Shown here: piece after piece, positions 1 to 7,068 of the stretch | How the letters are laid out: each line of letters opens with the position of its first letter | Position numbering within the stretch: position 1 is the stretch's first letter | DNA from: a virus | Strand: one strand, 5' to 3' | Virus record (IMG/VR): IMGVR_UViG_3300032322_001460 | Coordinates: 1 to 64,000 of that record | DNA length: 64,000 nucleotides | Made by a program: the position numbers and the translations under genes | The notes under the pieces: generated by a model | What the model saw: the letters and a program-made list of their open reading frames with translations, nothing else | Databases searched by the model: none | Told to the model about the DNA's origin: nothing

Positions 1-204
1 ACCGAAAAGCGTAGATTTATTCCGCAAATTAGTGTAAAATTACCTTACATTAATCAACTTGGCTACAATGCTACACTAAAGATTGATGACAAAGATTTTT
101 CAGCAACTAATCCTGGGGTTTGGTGCCATAACCTACAGGACCTTCTTGGTAGAGATAAGTTTACCAACTGGGATCAATATGGCAAGGATGAGATAATCAA
201 ATGA
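1..204 (+). CDS. C-terminal part of an unrecognised phage protein
   Basis: An open frame enters from the left edge of the window and ends at a TGA at 202-204, giving 67 visible residues that finish in YGKDEIIK. The start is outside the window. The stop overlaps the ATG at 201, an ATGA junction typical of this block, so it belongs to the same plus-strand transcription unit as the genes that follow. I do not recognise a family from this fragment, and no transmembrane segment or catalytic motif is evident. Confidence 0.6.
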   Translation, partial: TEKRRFIPQISVKLPYINQLGYNATLKIDDKDFSATNPGVWCHNLQDLLGRDKFTNWDQYGKDEIIK

Positions 205-296
205 GTGGTTATGGATTAACATCGGCGGGTGCATATGCTAATCAGGCCAAAGTATCTGCTATTAAGCCTGCCCGTAGAATTAGGAAAGAAAAGAAA

Positions 297-566
297 ATGA
301 AACTAAGTTTGAAACAACGTTTTCGCAACTGGCTCAATAGTGATGAGGACGAACAAGATGTTCCGCAACTTGTCGAAGCAGATCGTTTGTCTAGCGAGGG
401 TATGCGTATGCAGATCTATCGTGCCAGCGGTGGTTATGTTGTAGAAACACGTAGCTATGATCGTCGAAAGGACGAAAACTTTAATACTATGCACGTTATC
501 ACTGAAGACCAAGATCTCGGTGATGCATTAGGTAAAATTGTAATGATGGAGGCTTTAAAGCGATGA
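297..566 (+). CDS. small conserved marine T4-like phage protein, unknown function
   Basis: Codes for 89 residues starting MKLSLKQRFRNWL. I chose the ATG at 297 because it follows an AGGAAAGAA Shine-Dalgarno stretch at 282-290 and because this N-terminus resembles small proteins I know from marine T4-like phages. An upstream ATG at 201 in the same frame, overlapping the previous stop, would add 32 basic residues and cannot be excluded. The acidic patch SDEDEQD is followed by a segment ending GGYVVETRSYDRRKDE and then EDQDLGDALGKI. No catalytic motif is visible. It overlaps the next gene by 4 bases. Confidence 0.7.
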   Translation: MKLSLKQRFRNWLNSDEDEQDVPQLVEADRLSSEGMRMQIYRASGGYVVETRSYDRRKDENFNTMHVITEDQDLGDALGKIVMMEALKR

Positions 567-958
567 TTGTTCGTCAAGACATTCGCCCTAATAAAATGAT
601 TTGGGTTACCTTTCGCAAAGAAGGTATCCACAAGTATCCCGCAGCCGCAACAGATCCTAACCTAGCAACAGGAGATGAGTATGATGTATCGTTTTTGGCC
701 AATCCCCATCGCCATATTTTTCATTTTAGGGTATGGCTTAGTGTCACCCACAATGACAGAGATGTGGAATTTATACAATTCAAACGATGGTTGGAAAAAT
801 TGTATTCTAGCAACGAAGGTGTACTGTCGCTAGACTATAAGAGTTGTGAGATGATGAGCGATGATTTGTATGCTCAGATTCACGCAAAGTATCCGGATCG
901 CGAGGTCTGGATTGAGGTCTCCGAAGACGGAGAAAATGGTTCATTTATCAAGTACTAA
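563..958 (+). CDS. possible T-fold (QueD / 6-pyruvoyl-tetrahydropterin synthase-like) protein
   Basis: A 131-residue protein that looks conserved in marine T4-like phages. What is visible: a first-strand histidine (H23 in EGIHKYPAA), an H49-R-H51 pair with H54, an EFIQFKRWLE helix, C95 followed by a DDLYAQI helix, and a late glutamate in WIEVSEDGENG. In the 6-pyruvoyl-tetrahydropterin synthase/QueD family, zinc is held by one early His and an HxH pair, and a late Glu anchors the pterin. The layout here is compatible but sequence identity is low. FolE lies 1.3 kb downstream and QueE 5 kb downstream, which fits a role in preQ0-type synthesis. The function is inferred; it may be only a fold relative. 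Confidence 0.45.
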   Translation: MIVRQDIRPNKMIWVTFRKEGIHKYPAAATDPNLATGDEYDVSFLANPHRHIFHFRVWLSVTHNDRDVEFIQFKRWLEKLYSSNEGVLSLDYKSCEMMSDDLYAQIHAKYPDREVWIEVSEDGENGSFIKY

Positions 959-977
959 ACTAAAGGAAGAAGCTAAA

Positions 978-1232
978 ATGGCTCGTAACTACAAGGACTA
1001 TCAATACTTCGCAAATCGTCCTGATGTCGTTAAAGTGTGGGATGACCTCGAGGCATACCACGATTGGTGCAGATTCGAACTCTGCGATTTCAACCCTGCA
1101 GATCTTTATCGCAAAGATTCTGCCAACTATCAGGTTTATCTAAACAGTAAGCGACCACGTAGACCATATCAAGGTAATAAGCCAAGATGGGATAACAATG
1201 GGAAGCGTAATGGCCAAAGTTTTTCTCGTTGA
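978..1232 (+). CDS. small conserved phage protein, unknown function
   Basis: Codes for 84 residues beginning MARNYKDYQYFANRPD. The start at 978 is set by AAAGGAAG at 962-969. The protein is rich in aromatic and basic residues (WDDLEAYHDWC, RPRRPYQGNKPRW) with a polar, basic C-terminus that may be disordered and could bind nucleic acid; that last point is only a guess. It overlaps the following glycosyltransferase gene by 23 bases. Confidence 0.65.
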   Translation: MARNYKDYQYFANRPDVVKVWDDLEAYHDWCRFELCDFNPADLYRKDSANYQVYLNSKRPRRPYQGNKPRWDNNGKRNGQSFSR

Positions 1233-2268
1233 TCTAGAGGCTGTAGAAACACGTTACACAGGCGAGTGGAAAACCCACTTGCCTTCTCTGTTACGAAAAG
1301 GAGGTCACGATGTTCAAATTATTGACGGCCCTACGGATATCCCTAGTGCTACCACTCCAGGTGCTTTTCTTAACTTTGGTGGCACTAATATCTATAAGTC
1401 TGTACAAGTTGAAAAGATTGGTCGACTATTTTGCGCTGGACGCATTTCACCTGGCGACCATTTTCTTTTTACTGATGCTTGGCATCCGGGCATTATAAAT
1501 TTAAAATACATGAGTGAACTACTTGGCATTCCTGTCAAGATTCACGCATTGTGGCACGCCGGCAGTTATGATCCTCAAGACTTTTTAGGACGTCTTATTG
1601 GCGGTGCTCCGTGGGTCAGGCACGCCGAGAAGAGTTTCTTTCATGCTATTGACCATAACTACTTTGCTACAGACTTCCATATCAAAATGTTTGATCATAA
1701 TCTATTAAACAATGTTGTAGATTATGATGATAAAAAAGTCATTAGATCAGGTTGGCCTATGGAATATATGTCAGATACTCTGTTAATGTACAAAAACATG
1801 CCTAAACGAGATCTTATATTGTTTCCTCACAGAATGGCTCCGGAAAAACAATTACCTATCTTTGAAGACCTAAGACAACAACTTCCACAATATGACTTTA
1901 AAGTATGTCAGGAATATCCGCTAACAAAAAATGAATATCATAATTTGTTAGGAGAAGCTAAATTAGTATTCAGTGCCAATCTTCAAGAAACACTCGGCAT
2001 CAGTTGGTATGAAGGTGCTCTAGTTGATGCTATCCCAATGGTTCCGGATAGATTGTCTTATAAAGAAATGGCATTTGATACATTTAAATATCCGTCTGAA
2101 TGGACAGAATCATTCGAAGCATACACTGTACACAGAAAAGAACTGTGTTTCAAAATTATACAGTATATGGAAAATTATGAAAAGTTTCTACCAAGCCTAA
2201 ATAAACAGGTAGATTCATTAAAAGAAAACTATTTTAGTTGTAATAATCTATTGGAGATGTTAAAATAA
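1210..2268 (+). CDS. GT-B fold glycosyltransferase
   Basis: A 352-residue protein starting MAKVFLVDLEAVETRY. The ATG at 1210 follows GGGAAG at 1200-1205 and lies inside the end of the previous gene. The C-terminal half has the donor-binding layout of GT-B enzymes: FPHRMAPEKQLP, then an E-x7-E motif in ETLGISWYEG, then a VPDRLSYKEM segment. The N-terminal half is conserved-looking (SATTPGAFLNFGGTN, DAWHPG, HAGSYDPQDFLGR) but I cannot tie it to a substrate. It probably transfers a sugar from a nucleotide donor to DNA, a virion protein or host surface; which of these is unknown. It sits in the early/middle block, apart from the GT-A enzymes of the minus strand. Confidence 0.75.
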   Translation: MAKVFLVDLEAVETRYTGEWKTHLPSLLRKGGHDVQIIDGPTDIPSATTPGAFLNFGGTNIYKSVQVEKIGRLFCAGRISPGDHFLFTDAWHPGIINLKYMSELLGIPVKIHALWHAGSYDPQDFLGRLIGGAPWVRHAEKSFFHAIDHNYFATDFHIKMFDHNLLNNVVDYDDKKVIRSGWPMEYMSDTLLMYKNMPKRDLILFPHRMAPEKQLPIFEDLRQQLPQYDFKVCQEYPLTKNEYHNLLGEAKLVFSANLQETLGISWYEGALVDAIPMVPDRLSYKEMAFDTFKYPSEWTESFEAYTVHRKELCFKIIQYMENYEKFLPSLNKQVDSLKENYFSCNNLLEMLK

Positions 2269-2301
2269 TATGTCATCCACGACTATAACTCGGAGAAAAA
2301 A

Positions 2302-3138
2302 TTGACCAATGAATTTAAACCAGATCCTGTCCTTAGTGCAGAGATCGATCGAACATTTAAAAAAGATGAATACGAGCCTTTAGGTAAACCAGTTTACATT
2401 AAAAAAGAAACAGCACTAGACGCTATGGCAGGCGATGGCGGATATCAGGAAGCATATCTAGCAGATGTAATCCGCTTTAAGATGAAGCGTGATAACAAAC
2501 GTTTCTGGGCAGGTGACAACATCTCAGATTATGTTACTGAAGAAATGAAGCACAAGCTCATTGACGAGGCAACTGAAGCATTTGAATTAGTGCTAGATCG
2601 ATTGCTAATTGATCGCGAGAACGATCCTAACAGTCAGGGCACCGCACGTCGACTGGCTAAGATGTATTTTAATGAAATAATGAGTGGAAGATATGAACCA
2701 GCCCCAGATGCTACAGCGTTCCCAAATGATTCGCAGGACCGTTACGAAGGTATGCTTGTTGTTCGCAGTGAGCTTCGCAGTATGTGTAGCCATCATCACC
2801 AGCCCGTTAGTGGTGTTGCCTATATTGGCATTATTGCGGCTTCCAAGCTCATTGGACTCAGTAAGTACACAAGGATCGCCCAGTGGTGCGCCAGACGTGG
2901 TACTCTCCAGGAGGAACTTGCTAATGATATTGCTCGCGAGATCGCCAAGGCCACAGGAGCAAAAGACGTAGGCGTGTATGTACAGGCCACACATGGTTGC
3001 TGTGAGAATCGAGGTATAATGGCTCATAGTTCGTTGACTCAGACAACTGTGTTGATGGGCGCATTTAAAAACGATCAAAGTACAAAGAAAGAATTCTTTG
3101 ATAACATTAAACTACAACAGGACTTTGCTCCTAGATAA
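2302..3138 (+). CDS. folE: GTP cyclohydrolase I
   Basis: FolE converts GTP to 7,8-dihydroneopterin triphosphate, the entry step of folate and 7-deazaguanine synthesis. Zinc-ligand motifs are visible: C162 and H165 in SMCSHHHQP and C233 in HGCCENRG, together with GLSKYTRIAQW and LANDIA. The start is a TTG at 2302 after CGGAG at 2291-2295, giving 278 residues. That is longer than the usual 180-220 because of about 70 extra N-terminal residues; the next in-frame ATG is at codon 42. The usual QxQE segment reads RGTLQEELA here. With QueE and a possible QueD-like protein nearby, a preQ0-type pathway is likelier than folate synthesis. Confidence 0.93.
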   Translation: MTNEFKPDPVLSAEIDRTFKKDEYEPLGKPVYIKKETALDAMAGDGGYQEAYLADVIRFKMKRDNKRFWAGDNISDYVTEEMKHKLIDEATEAFELVLDRLLIDRENDPNSQGTARRLAKMYFNEIMSGRYEPAPDATAFPNDSQDRYEGMLVVRSELRSMCSHHHQPVSGVAYIGIIAASKLIGLSKYTRIAQWCARRGTLQEELANDIAREIAKATGAKDVGVYVQATHGCCENRGIMAHSSLTQTTVLMGAFKNDQSTKKEFFDNIKLQQDFAPR

Positions 3139-3141
3139 TCT

Positions 3142-3360
3142 ATGAATACTAACGAGTTAACTCAACAAATAATCGAACGTGCTAAAAATTTAAAAAAATT
3201 TGTAGTGCAAAGAGACTTTGATCAAATTCCTCCAGGAATCGTAAAATTTGATGTTCAGCACAGTCAAGGTGAGCTCGCTAGAATTTTTGTCCACGCTCTC
3301 ACTCAAGAAGAAGCAGAACAAATGGTTGACGAATGGTTTAGTGATGACACACCCGCTTAA
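3142..3360 (+). CDS. small acidic protein, unknown function
   Basis: Codes for 72 residues, MNTNELTQQIIERAKN to WFSDDTPA. It begins 3 bases after the folE stop and overlaps the next gene by 17 bases. The Shine-Dalgarno signal is weak, so translation may be coupled to folE. Two probable helices flank a central strand region (PGIVKFDVQ, ARIFVHAL). I recognise no family. Confidence 0.6.
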   Translation: MNTNELTQQIIERAKNLKKFVVQRDFDQIPPGIVKFDVQHSQGELARIFVHALTQEEAEQMVDEWFSDDTPA

Positions 3361-3781
3361 AGATGAACTGATGGTTCAGCAACAGTTACCGGCTACCGAT
3401 CGTCGAGAGCGGGCCTGGCAGCATATGGTCGCTGTTATTATGTTAAACCAGACCGGAAGAAAGGCAGTCAAATATGTGCTGCCTCTTTTCTTAGATCGTT
3501 GGCCAGGACCCGGAGAATTCCTTTGGACTATGGAAGATGAAGTCAAGGAAGTCATTTGGCCTTTGGGTATGTACAATGTCCGATTCCAAAGACTCAAAAG
3601 AATGACTGCGGACTTTTTGACTTGGGACGGAATTGATGCTAAAATGTTATATGGCATTGGCAAATACGGTTCAGATAGTTATGAAATCTTTTTTAAACAG
3701 AACTATACCGTTGAGCCTACAGATAAAGAACTGAAACGATACCTCGCAGAGGAGATTTTTAATGTTGTTGAAACTGCTTGA
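3344..3781 (+). CDS. MBD4-like HhH-GPD DNA glycosylase
   Basis: A 145-residue protein matching the glycosylase domain of eukaryotic MBD4 (which removes T or U opposite G) along its length: AWQHMVAVIMLNQTGRKA corresponds to the MBD4 helix containing LLIATIFLNRTSG, and the hairpin LYGIGKYGSDSYEIF corresponds to LHGIGKYGNDSYRIF. The expected catalytic aspartate is D127 in EPTDKELKRY. No methyl-CpG-binding domain and no iron-sulfur cysteine cluster are present, which separates it from endonuclease III. The ATG at 3344 lies in the previous gene; a second ATG at 3371 would shorten it by 9 residues. Likely roles are repair of deaminated bases or processing of modified phage or host DNA. The substrate cannot be read from sequence. 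Confidence 0.8.
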   Translation: MTHPLKDELMVQQQLPATDRRERAWQHMVAVIMLNQTGRKAVKYVLPLFLDRWPGPGEFLWTMEDEVKEVIWPLGMYNVRFQRLKRMTADFLTWDGIDAKMLYGIGKYGSDSYEIFFKQNYTVEPTDKELKRYLAEEIFNVVETA

Positions 3782-4238
3782 ACTACTGGGCCGTAAGCGT
3801 ATCATTTTTGATCGCGTACACAACGAACCGTATCTAGAACGGTATTATCTCTTTTTAAAAGAAAGAGAACGTTTTCCTTTCAATGTATTCTTACACAAGT
3901 TCTTGAAGGGCGATCCAGATGATGTTCACGATCATCCTTGGCCATATGCTACATTAATTTTGAAAGGTGGTTATTATGAATGGGTTCCGCAATTTGACGA
4001 ACAGGGCAATAAGTCTTGTGAGATACGTAAATGGAGAGGACCCGGCCATTTTCGTATATGTAGCCCTAACTCTTATCATCGTATTGAGCTTAAGCCTGGC
4101 GTAACAGCTTGGACATTGTTTATGCCCGGTCCTCATAAACGTGATTGGGGATTTTTAGTTAACAACAAATGGGTACAACACGAACAATATCTAAAGGAGA
4201 GATATGAACAAGCTCATAATCAAGCCACAAGAGCTTAA
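3762..4238 (+). CDS. cupin-fold protein
   Basis: A 158-residue protein with a single cupin-like metal site: H56 and H58 in HDHPWPYATLILKGGYYE, E73, and H106 in NSYHRIELKPG. These correspond to the HxH...E and later His of the cupin motifs, so a metal-dependent enzyme or sugar/small-molecule binding protein is likely. AGAGGAG precedes the start at 3762, which lies inside the end of the glycosylase gene. It overlaps the phosphoribosyltransferase gene by 35 bases. The substrate is unknown. Relatives in marine phages are usually annotated only as cupins. Confidence 0.7.
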   Translation: MLLKLLELLGRKRIIFDRVHNEPYLERYYLFLKERERFPFNVFLHKFLKGDPDDVHDHPWPYATLILKGGYYEWVPQFDEQGNKSCEIRKWRGPGHFRICSPNSYHRIELKPGVTAWTLFMPGPHKRDWGFLVNNKWVQHEQYLKERYEQAHNQATRA

Positions 4239-4797
4239 CGGATTAGTTTCTAAAATTTGTAGAGACATCTCTATCAGCAGCTGGAAGCCAGACTATGTAG
4301 TGGGATTAACTCGTGGCGGATTAATCCCTGCTGTTATGATCAGTCATTATTTTGGTGTTCCTTGCGAAACGTTAAAGGTCAGTTTACGTGATGGTAGCGA
4401 AACTGAAAGCAATTTGTGGATGGCCGAAGATGCCCTTGGAAAAGAAGAACATTCTATTTTTATCGAGGACGAAAATGATATCGGTGCTGTATTAGATGCT
4501 GCATCAAGTTTATTAGAAATGCCAAAACCTCCGTCGTATAAAAATATTCTCATCGTTGATGATATCAACGATACCGGTGCTACTTTTAATTGGGTAATGA
4601 ATGACTGGAAATCTAGTTGTTTTCCCGATAATCCTAACTGGAACGAAGTTTGGAATTTTAATGTAAAATTTTCTGTATTGGTAGATAATCTTGCCAGCCA
4701 GTGTGAAGTTAAAATGGATTATGTTGGTATGGAGATCAACAAGGCAGAAAACGATGTATGGGTAGATTTCCCGTGGGAAGATTGGTGGTTAAAATGA
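4204..4797 (+). CDS. type I phosphoribosyltransferase
   Basis: A 197-residue protein with the PRPP-binding signature ILIVDDINDTGAT at residues 115-127 and the early loop GLTRGGLIPAVMISHYFGVP at 34-53, both typical of purine (hypoxanthine/xanthine) phosphoribosyltransferases. It would join a nucleobase to PRPP to form a nucleotide. Compared with short family members it carries an extra acidic segment (residues 75-110) and a tryptophan-rich C-terminus ending FPWEDWWLK. It ends in an ATGA overlap with the HIT gene. The base specificity is unclear; salvage of host purines or of a deazapurine are both possible. Confidence 0.82.
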   Translation: MNKLIIKPQELNGLVSKICRDISISSWKPDYVVGLTRGGLIPAVMISHYFGVPCETLKVSLRDGSETESNLWMAEDALGKEEHSIFIEDENDIGAVLDAASSLLEMPKPPSYKNILIVDDINDTGATFNWVMNDWKSSCFPDNPNWNEVWNFNVKFSVLVDNLASQCEVKMDYVGMEINKAENDVWVDFPWEDWWLK

Positions 4798-5183
4798 ATG
4801 AAAAAATAATGAAAGATCAGTCTGACTTTATAGAAGACAGTCAAGCACCTTGGGATAATCTTGTAGAAGAAGATTATCATGTTAAAGTATTTGCGGACAA
4901 ATATCCAGTTACCGAAGGACATTTATTATTTGTACCTAAATATAATACAGTGTCTGTATTGATGGATGCATTCGAAAGTGCTGTACGTGATGGTATACGT
5001 ATGATCGAGGAAGGACAATGTGACGGTTTCAATATCGGATTTAATTACGGAAAGTCAGCAGGACAAACCGTAGGTTGGCCTCATGTGCATCTTATCCCAA
5101 GACGCACTGGAGATATGGAAGACCCGACAGGAGGCGTAAGACACGTCATCCCGGAAAAGGGAAATTATAGGAAATCAAAATGA
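4794..5183 (+). CDS. HIT family nucleotide hydrolase/transferase
   Basis: A 129-residue HIT-domain protein. The histidine triad is HVHLIPRR near residue 98, preceded by GHLLFVPKYN and NIGFNYGKSAGQTVGWP, and followed by TGDMEDPTGGVRHVIP. HIT proteins hydrolyse nucleoside phosphoramidates or dinucleoside polyphosphates. The ATG at 4794 overlaps the phosphoribosyltransferase stop (ATGA), so the two are probably translated together as a nucleotide-metabolism pair. A longer reading from 4758 would add 12 residues without a ribosome site. Confidence 0.85.
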   Translation: MNEKIMKDQSDFIEDSQAPWDNLVEEDYHVKVFADKYPVTEGHLLFVPKYNTVSVLMDAFESAVRDGIRMIEEGQCDGFNIGFNYGKSAGQTVGWPHVHLIPRRTGDMEDPTGGVRHVIPEKGNYRKSK

Positions 5184-5383
5184 GAAAAGAACTTATCGAT
5201 GCATTAAGATTGCACTTTAGCGCACACATCCGTAAACACAAGATGAATGTCGAAGTAATGTTAAAAAATCCCACGGCATTGCCGGACCATACTGATATTA
5301 TGGATGCTATAGAAAAAGAGATAGAGTTTATTGCAGAATATATGGATAAGTTGGAAGTTTTAGATAAACATTTCAACGATTGA
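5180..5383 (+). CDS. small conserved marine phage protein
   Basis: Codes for 67 residues, MRKELIDALRLHFSAHIRKHKMNVEVMLKNP to EVLDKHFND. AGGAAA precedes the ATG at 5180, which overlaps the HIT stop. It is predicted all-helical with charged faces. Proteins of this type (MRKELIDALR..H...HI.KH..NVEV) recur in T4-like cyanophages with no assigned function. Confidence 0.7.
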   Translation: MRKELIDALRLHFSAHIRKHKMNVEVMLKNPTALPDHTDIMDAIEKEIEFIAEYMDKLEVLDKHFND

Positions 5384-5401
5384 ATCCTTGAAAAATAATT
5401 A

Positions 5402-5623
5402 ATGAGAAAGTATATCATTGGTTTTATAGTTGCCTGTGTACTATGGGTACTGCTTCTTTCCACTATAGAAATACCAGAATACAAGATATATGATTGTGGT
5501 ATGGCAGAATGGCATCCCGATATTCCGCCTGCTGTAAAAGATGAGTGTAGAAATCGAAGAAAAAATGAAAAAGAAAATGAAAAACGCCTTTATGAAAACG
5601 GCAGAAATCTTCTCAGCACTTAG
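5402..5623 (+). CDS. small single-pass membrane protein
   Basis: Codes for 73 residues. Residues 5-22 (IIGFIVACVLWVLLLSTI) form one hydrophobic segment, preceded by a short basic N-terminus (MRKY) and followed by a YDCGMAEWHPDIPPAVKDEC motif with two cysteines and a charged tail. This suggests a membrane-anchored protein whose C-terminal part lies outside the membrane; the orientation is not certain. Similar short proteins with a YDC...WHPDIP motif occur in other marine phages. It overlaps the dCMP deaminase frame by up to 83 bases. Confidence 0.6.
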   Translation: MRKYIIGFIVACVLWVLLLSTIEIPEYKIYDCGMAEWHPDIPPAVKDECRNRRKNEKENEKRLYENGRNLLST

Positions 5624-6071
5624 TCATGCTCGCAGATTACACGTAGGTGCTATCATTGTTAAAGATGATAGAATTATTTCTATTGGCTATAATGGTATGC
5701 CTGCAGGTTGGGACAATAACTGTGAATATAAAGATTATATGAGCAGAGATGCCGGAGGCTGGCTTAATCCCGATGAAATCGAAGAGCGTTGGCAGTACTT
5801 AGAAGAAGATGGTACTAGATATACATTAAAAACTAAACCTGAAGTATTACACGCAGAAACAAATGCTATTGCTAAATTAGCTAAAAGTAACGAATCGGGT
5901 TCTGGTGCTGCTATGTTTATCACTCACAGTCCTTGCCTCGATTGCGCTAAACTTATCTATCAATCTGGTATCAATAGTGTATTCTATCGAGAAAGGTATC
6001 GTAGTGATGCCGGAATCGATTTTTTAATTAAATCAGGAGTTATCGTTGAAAAGTTGGACATTAACAGTTGA
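5541..6071 (+). CDS. cd: deoxycytidylate (dCMP) deaminase
   Basis: dCMP deaminase converts dCMP to dUMP, feeding thymidylate synthesis. The zinc and catalytic motifs are H104-A-E106 and P131-C132-L-D-C135, with the family segment HVGAIIVKDDRIISIGYNGMP at 34-54. The full reading is 176 residues; ATGs at 5565, 5577 and 5592 are equally possible starts, because the first 17 residues are a lysine-rich stretch overlapping the membrane-protein gene. Its length fits phage T4-type deaminases. It overlaps the next small gene by 26 bases. Confidence 0.92.
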   Translation: MSVEIEEKMKKKMKNAFMKTAEIFSALSHARRLHVGAIIVKDDRIISIGYNGMPAGWDNNCEYKDYMSRDAGGWLNPDEIEERWQYLEEDGTRYTLKTKPEVLHAETNAIAKLAKSNESGSGAAMFITHSPCLDCAKLIYQSGINSVFYRERYRSDAGIDFLIKSGVIVEKLDINS

Positions 6072-6210
6072 AGAAGATCCTAAAACAGGAGACAGTATCC
6101 TAACCTTCCCGCCCGAGCTTCTAGAAGAAGCAGGATGGAAAGAAGGGGATACATTAGAATGGATAGATTTAGGTGATGGCTCTTGGCAACTTCAAAAAAA
6201 GAATGTATAA
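6046..6210 (+). CDS. 54-residue AbrB/MazE-like protein with TTG start
   Basis: A short frame that begins with TTG at 6046, eight bases after AGGAG at 6034-6038, inside the 3' end of the dCMP deaminase gene, and ends with TAA at 6208-6210. It reads KSWTLTVEEDP, then SILTFPPELLEEAGWKEGD, then TLEWIDLGDGSWQLQKK. The pattern 'strand, P-x-E-LL-E-E-x-G-W-x-E-G-D-T-L-E-W, strand' matches the swapped-hairpin AbrB/MazE DNA-binding fold. I have seen similar small proteins in marine T4-like phages. It could be a transcription regulator; no toxin gene is next to it. Confidence 0.7.
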   Translation: MKSWTLTVEEDPKTGDSILTFPPELLEEAGWKEGDTLEWIDLGDGSWQLQKKNV

Positions 6211-6216
6211 TAAATT

Positions 6217-7068
6217 ATGGAAAAAATTAAACTAGCAGAGCTGTTTTACAGCATTCAAGGAGAAGGACGCTTTATGGGTGTTCCTTCTGTGTTTATGAGA
6301 ACATTCGGTTGTAACTTTAAGTGTGCCGGATTCGGCTTGCCTAAAGGAGAATCAACTACAGAGGTCGATCCTATTGCAGCTAATGTACATCTTTACAAAA
6401 GTTACGAAGAATTACCTTTGGTATCAACAGGATGCGACAGCTATGCTTCGTGGCATCCAGCATTTAAACATCTTAGTCCTTTTTATGCTCCCGAAGAAAT
6501 TGTAGAAAATATCATGAGCATACTTCCTTATAATCGTTGGGAAGATGAGCACTTAGTTATCACTGGAGGAGAGCCGTTGCTTAAATGGCAAAATATCTAC
6601 CCAGAACTATTAAATCATCCTAAGATGAAACATTTAAAAGAAATTACTTTTGAAACTAACGGTACTCAGAATCTTACTCCAGAATTTAAAAAATATCTAT
6701 TAGACTGGGGTGTTGAAAAAAGAGGTTATAGTAGATTAACATTTTCTGTAAGTGCAAAATTAAGCTGTAGTGGTGAAGAAAGATCTGTAGCTATCCGACC
6801 AGACGTTGTGTGCGAATATCAAGAAGTTGGATACACATATCTTAAATTTGTTATAGCCACAGAAGACGATGCTGAGGAAGCATTAGAAACTTTAGACATT
6901 TATCGTGCAGAGGGATTCACTGGTCCTTGTTATTTGATGCCTGTGGGCGGAGTAGAAAATGTTTATACATTAAATAATCGTCGTGTAGCAGAACTTGCTA
7001 TGAAAAATGGTCTAAGATACAGCGACCGATTGCAGGTGCCGTTATTTAAGAACGAGTGGGGAACTTAA
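6217..7068 (+). CDS. queE: 7-carboxy-7-deazaguanine synthase, radical SAM
   Basis: QueE rearranges 6-carboxytetrahydropterin to 7-carboxy-7-deazaguanine using SAM and a 4Fe-4S cluster. Visible are the substrate loop FYSIQGEGRFMGVPSVFMR, the cluster region GC32NFKC36AGFG, the SAM motif ITGGEPLLKW, and ETNGTQ. The usual CX3CX2C motif is incomplete: the third position is phenylalanine (F39). An insertion after it contains C73 in VSTGCDSYASW, a likely alternative ligand. The protein has 283 residues against about 220 in E. coli. It probably acts with the FolE and the possible QueD upstream. QueC is not in this window. Confidence 0.9.
   Translation: MEKIKLAELFYSIQGEGRFMGVPSVFMRTFGCNFKCAGFGLPKGESTTEVDPIAANVHLYKSYEELPLVSTGCDSYASWHPAFKHLSPFYAPEEIVENIMSILPYNRWEDEHLVITGGEPLLKWQNIYPELLNHPKMKHLKEITFETNGTQNLTPEFKKYLLDWGVEKRGYSRLTFSVSAKLSCSGEERSVAIRPDVVCEYQEVGYTYLKFVIATEDDAEEALETLDIYRAEGFTGPCYLMPVGGVENVYTLNNRRVAELAMKNGLRYSDRLQVPLFKNEWGT

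Noticed and set aside
201-296. N-terminal extension of the small protein at 297
   Set aside because: It is in frame and begins with an ATGA overlap, but the ATG at 297 has a better ribosome site and the protein beginning there resembles known marine phage proteins.
1494-1501. TATAAATT, 7 of 8 match to the late promoter, inside the GT-B glycosyltransferase gene
   Set aside because: It lies mid-gene with no suitable start or ribosome site following. In AT-rich DNA a 7 of 8 match is expected by chance.
2605-3078. A 157-codon minus-strand frame opposite folE
   Set aside because: FolE is unmistakable on the plus strand. The antisense frame is His/Thr-rich with no family features.
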